Source: Branchipolynoe longqiensis
Taxonomy: Eukaryota > Annelida > Polychaeta > Phyllodocida > Polynoidae
Assembly: GCA_030323885.1 (NCBI GenBank)
Contig: CM059192.1
Coordinates: forward strand, 62,923,593 to 62,987,592
Direction: 5' to 3'
DNA length: 64,000 nucleotides
This document shows positions 60,001 to 63,000 of the stretch, one piece after another. Within the stretch, counting starts at the first letter, position 1. Each line of letters starts with the position of its first letter. The position numbers and the translations under genes are program-made. The notes beneath the pieces were generated by a model. It was not told where the DNA came from, did not search any database, and saw nothing but the letters and a program-made list of their open reading frames with translations.

Positions 60001-63000
60001 AATAGTGCTGCATGGGTCGGTGGTCTACTATCAAGCGAATGATGGCCATTTCAGAATAGATGGTGCCTAGCATCATTAACAGTTGCAGAACCACATGTCT
60101 TGCTGTACATGAGCACAGGAAATCTCTTGTTGCACTGCATATGGACATATTCCACTTTGAAAGAGTCTGGATCTTCAGTCAGCATGATTATTCTTTCTGT
60201 TAGGGCTGGTGCACTGTTTCTTGCAGTCCATTCCGATTTCTTACCACAACCGAGTTACTGAGAGGTTGTGCCTGTTAGGGCATGCAAGACGGGCATGCAA
60301 GAAGAGCTAACGATTTTGATGGACAAACCTGTGTGTGGATTATGTGGTCAGGGATATCTCTATATTATGTACCTGTACCAAAGCCAATCCAAAGATCTTA
60401 CAGTCTAAGCTGTTCAAAGAAAGCAGTGGCAAGAACAATGATGTCATTGTCAACAGTGCATACAAATGCTTTGTCATGACCCAGGGAAGAGGCATGAGTT
60501 AGATGCAATATAATATGTGTATCTGCTTCTGCGTGGTTGCAGGGGTGGAGTGCTGACTTATTAAATGGCTTGTTGGAGAGCACCATTTCAGATGCGGTGG
60601 TGATGAGGAGTTTTCTATTCATGTCCGTCTTGGCCAGCTTCTTTTTGTTTTCCACATTGTTCAGGTATGATTGCCAGTCCCGTTCTGACGCAATCTGGAC
60701 GAGCTAACATATATAATAGTATGGCATCTGGGTCGTCATATAGGTCAGAGGCTCCACCACTCCTTGAAGTAGTTTGTATGTCTGCTCGTGGGATTTAACT
60801 TTTTCAATGAGGCTGAATCTTCGACAGGATTTTTCAACTGTGAAGTTTCCCTTCAGGTACTCTGCATTCACTGCAGGATGCTTCACAGTGAGTTCGACCA
60901 TGTCTCTAATGTGAATCAGCAACCATCGGGCATAGTTAGTGTGGTCCAGAACAAACAACCGAGCACAAAGTTCATCACATACCTGGACATAGAGAAGGAA
61001 GTCACCCTCTCTCAATGAGCACACAAAGCGGCACACCAACAGTTCAAGTTCTATCACAAATGACCAATAGTTGAACATGTGAACATCAGTAGATTGCTGT
61101 TTGTTCCACCTCTCAAAAGACTCCGGAGGCCCCTGCTTGTTTGAGTACTGTGAGTATGTATCTCTCCTCAGCCCAGACAGAGAAAGCAGTGACAACTGAT
61201 GCGCGTATTGTGTGCCCTTGATATGTTGGTCATGAAGCGTAGATTGAGCAAGACCATATGATAGGACATCTGCTTGATTAGAGCAGAGTCCCAGCCAGAC
61301 CCTTGTAGCATCTTGACCATCATTAGCTGGCACTTGTCCTCAATATAGGTCCAGCTGCATAACAAACTTATCCTCGCCAAGACTCTCAGGAAACTGTCAT
61401 TGCAGCTGTTTACATGTGGCATAGAGAGGTTTGTCGCCACGAAGGATGGGGGTCTGACTAGCTTTGATAAACTCAGTATTTTCCTTGACTATCTCCATTG
61501 TATGTTTCATCATGGCTGGTGAGGGAGCCTTATCAGAAAACAAAGGAAGGATACCGATCACTGCTTATGCCTTCATGGATTCATCAGATCTGAGTTGTGA
61601 GTTGAATCCTGCCCACGTGACTACATCATTCTTGTCCAGTTCATCTGTTGTCAATACTTTCGCAACATGTAATATCCATGCTTCATCTTTGACTTCAGCA
61701 GCAGGGACTTGACGGTGTGTTGGTCGAACCTTTCCTTCACTGCTTCTGGAAACAAATATGTCTTTGTTCTTTATTTCAACAGGAGGTCCAATCACATAGT
61801 TATCAGGTAACGTCGGTTTTGAGTTGGTAGTATGATCAAGTTTATTGCTTGTCGACGAACAACACAGTTCTCCTTTGAGAGGTGATTAGTTGCAGTGATG
61901 CATGTTCCATGGAAATCAGAGCATGATAAGTTGCCCGTCTTGTTGCTGTCCAGGTTGTCTACGTCATGTGTCGGAAATTTGGTGATAGAACCACGCTGTC
62001 CTCAGCATGAGGCTTGCATATGGCGTGAGCCACCTGTCTCTTGACTTCCATCACACGGTCATAAGAGACATAATGCCCAAGGTGATGGGCAGTCTCTATT
62101 TGGTGCTTGAGTCTGGCATCTCCGTGCAGCTTGATACCATGGTAGAGGGGAAATGGTGTCTCACGCTCCTTACTGTGGCAGATTACGGTGTTGTCTGAGG
62201 AAGATGCATACTTGAATGTGTTGAATATCAGGAGCTGTGAAAGAGTGCAATTGACCTTTGCGCTAGTGTGCAGTGCAGCATCGCTGCCATATTGAATCAG
62301 GCTGGAATGTTGTATTGTGCCTGAAGAACAACATTCACAGAACTCAACACTGTTTCTTCTACAGGTGAACTGAGGCAAGTCAACGAAAAGGAACCATTGA
62401 ATGTATCTTGTTTTTGGAGGATTCGCTTCCTTAGTGCCATTGCGCTTGGATCAATAAGAAAGCCTCATCCTGGTCGATCTGCGCGGAATGATAGGTATGT
62501 GCCATCATGGCACCAACCAACTGAGTCCAATCAGTTTCAATATTAGTCTCAGTTGAAGACATGTTGATGGTATTACTTGGTATGAAAACCACAACTTATC
62601 TGCAGGCTTGTCAGTGCTTTAATGTGAAAATGTACTATGTGTAAGAAAAACACCATAATAAATATAATATACATATATTAGCTTCTATATGTTGTAATTA
62701 TCGACCATACATTGGTTGTGTTAAAATGGTGACTGGAATATGAAAGCATGTATGTCTTGTTTATGCTATGATTACTGTATGCCTTCTCTATCTGAAACAT
62801 CAACCTGCATATGAAGAGCGTGTATACTTATCAAAGCATTCAGATGCAATCATTTTCTTGCTATATATTGACAATGATTAATTGGATACCATAACAATAT
62901 GTAGTATCTGGTGATCCTAAGGATGTATTTTTGTTAAAAAATGTAAATAAATACGGGCTTATCACTTGACATTCACCTAGAATCGGCAAAATAACACCAT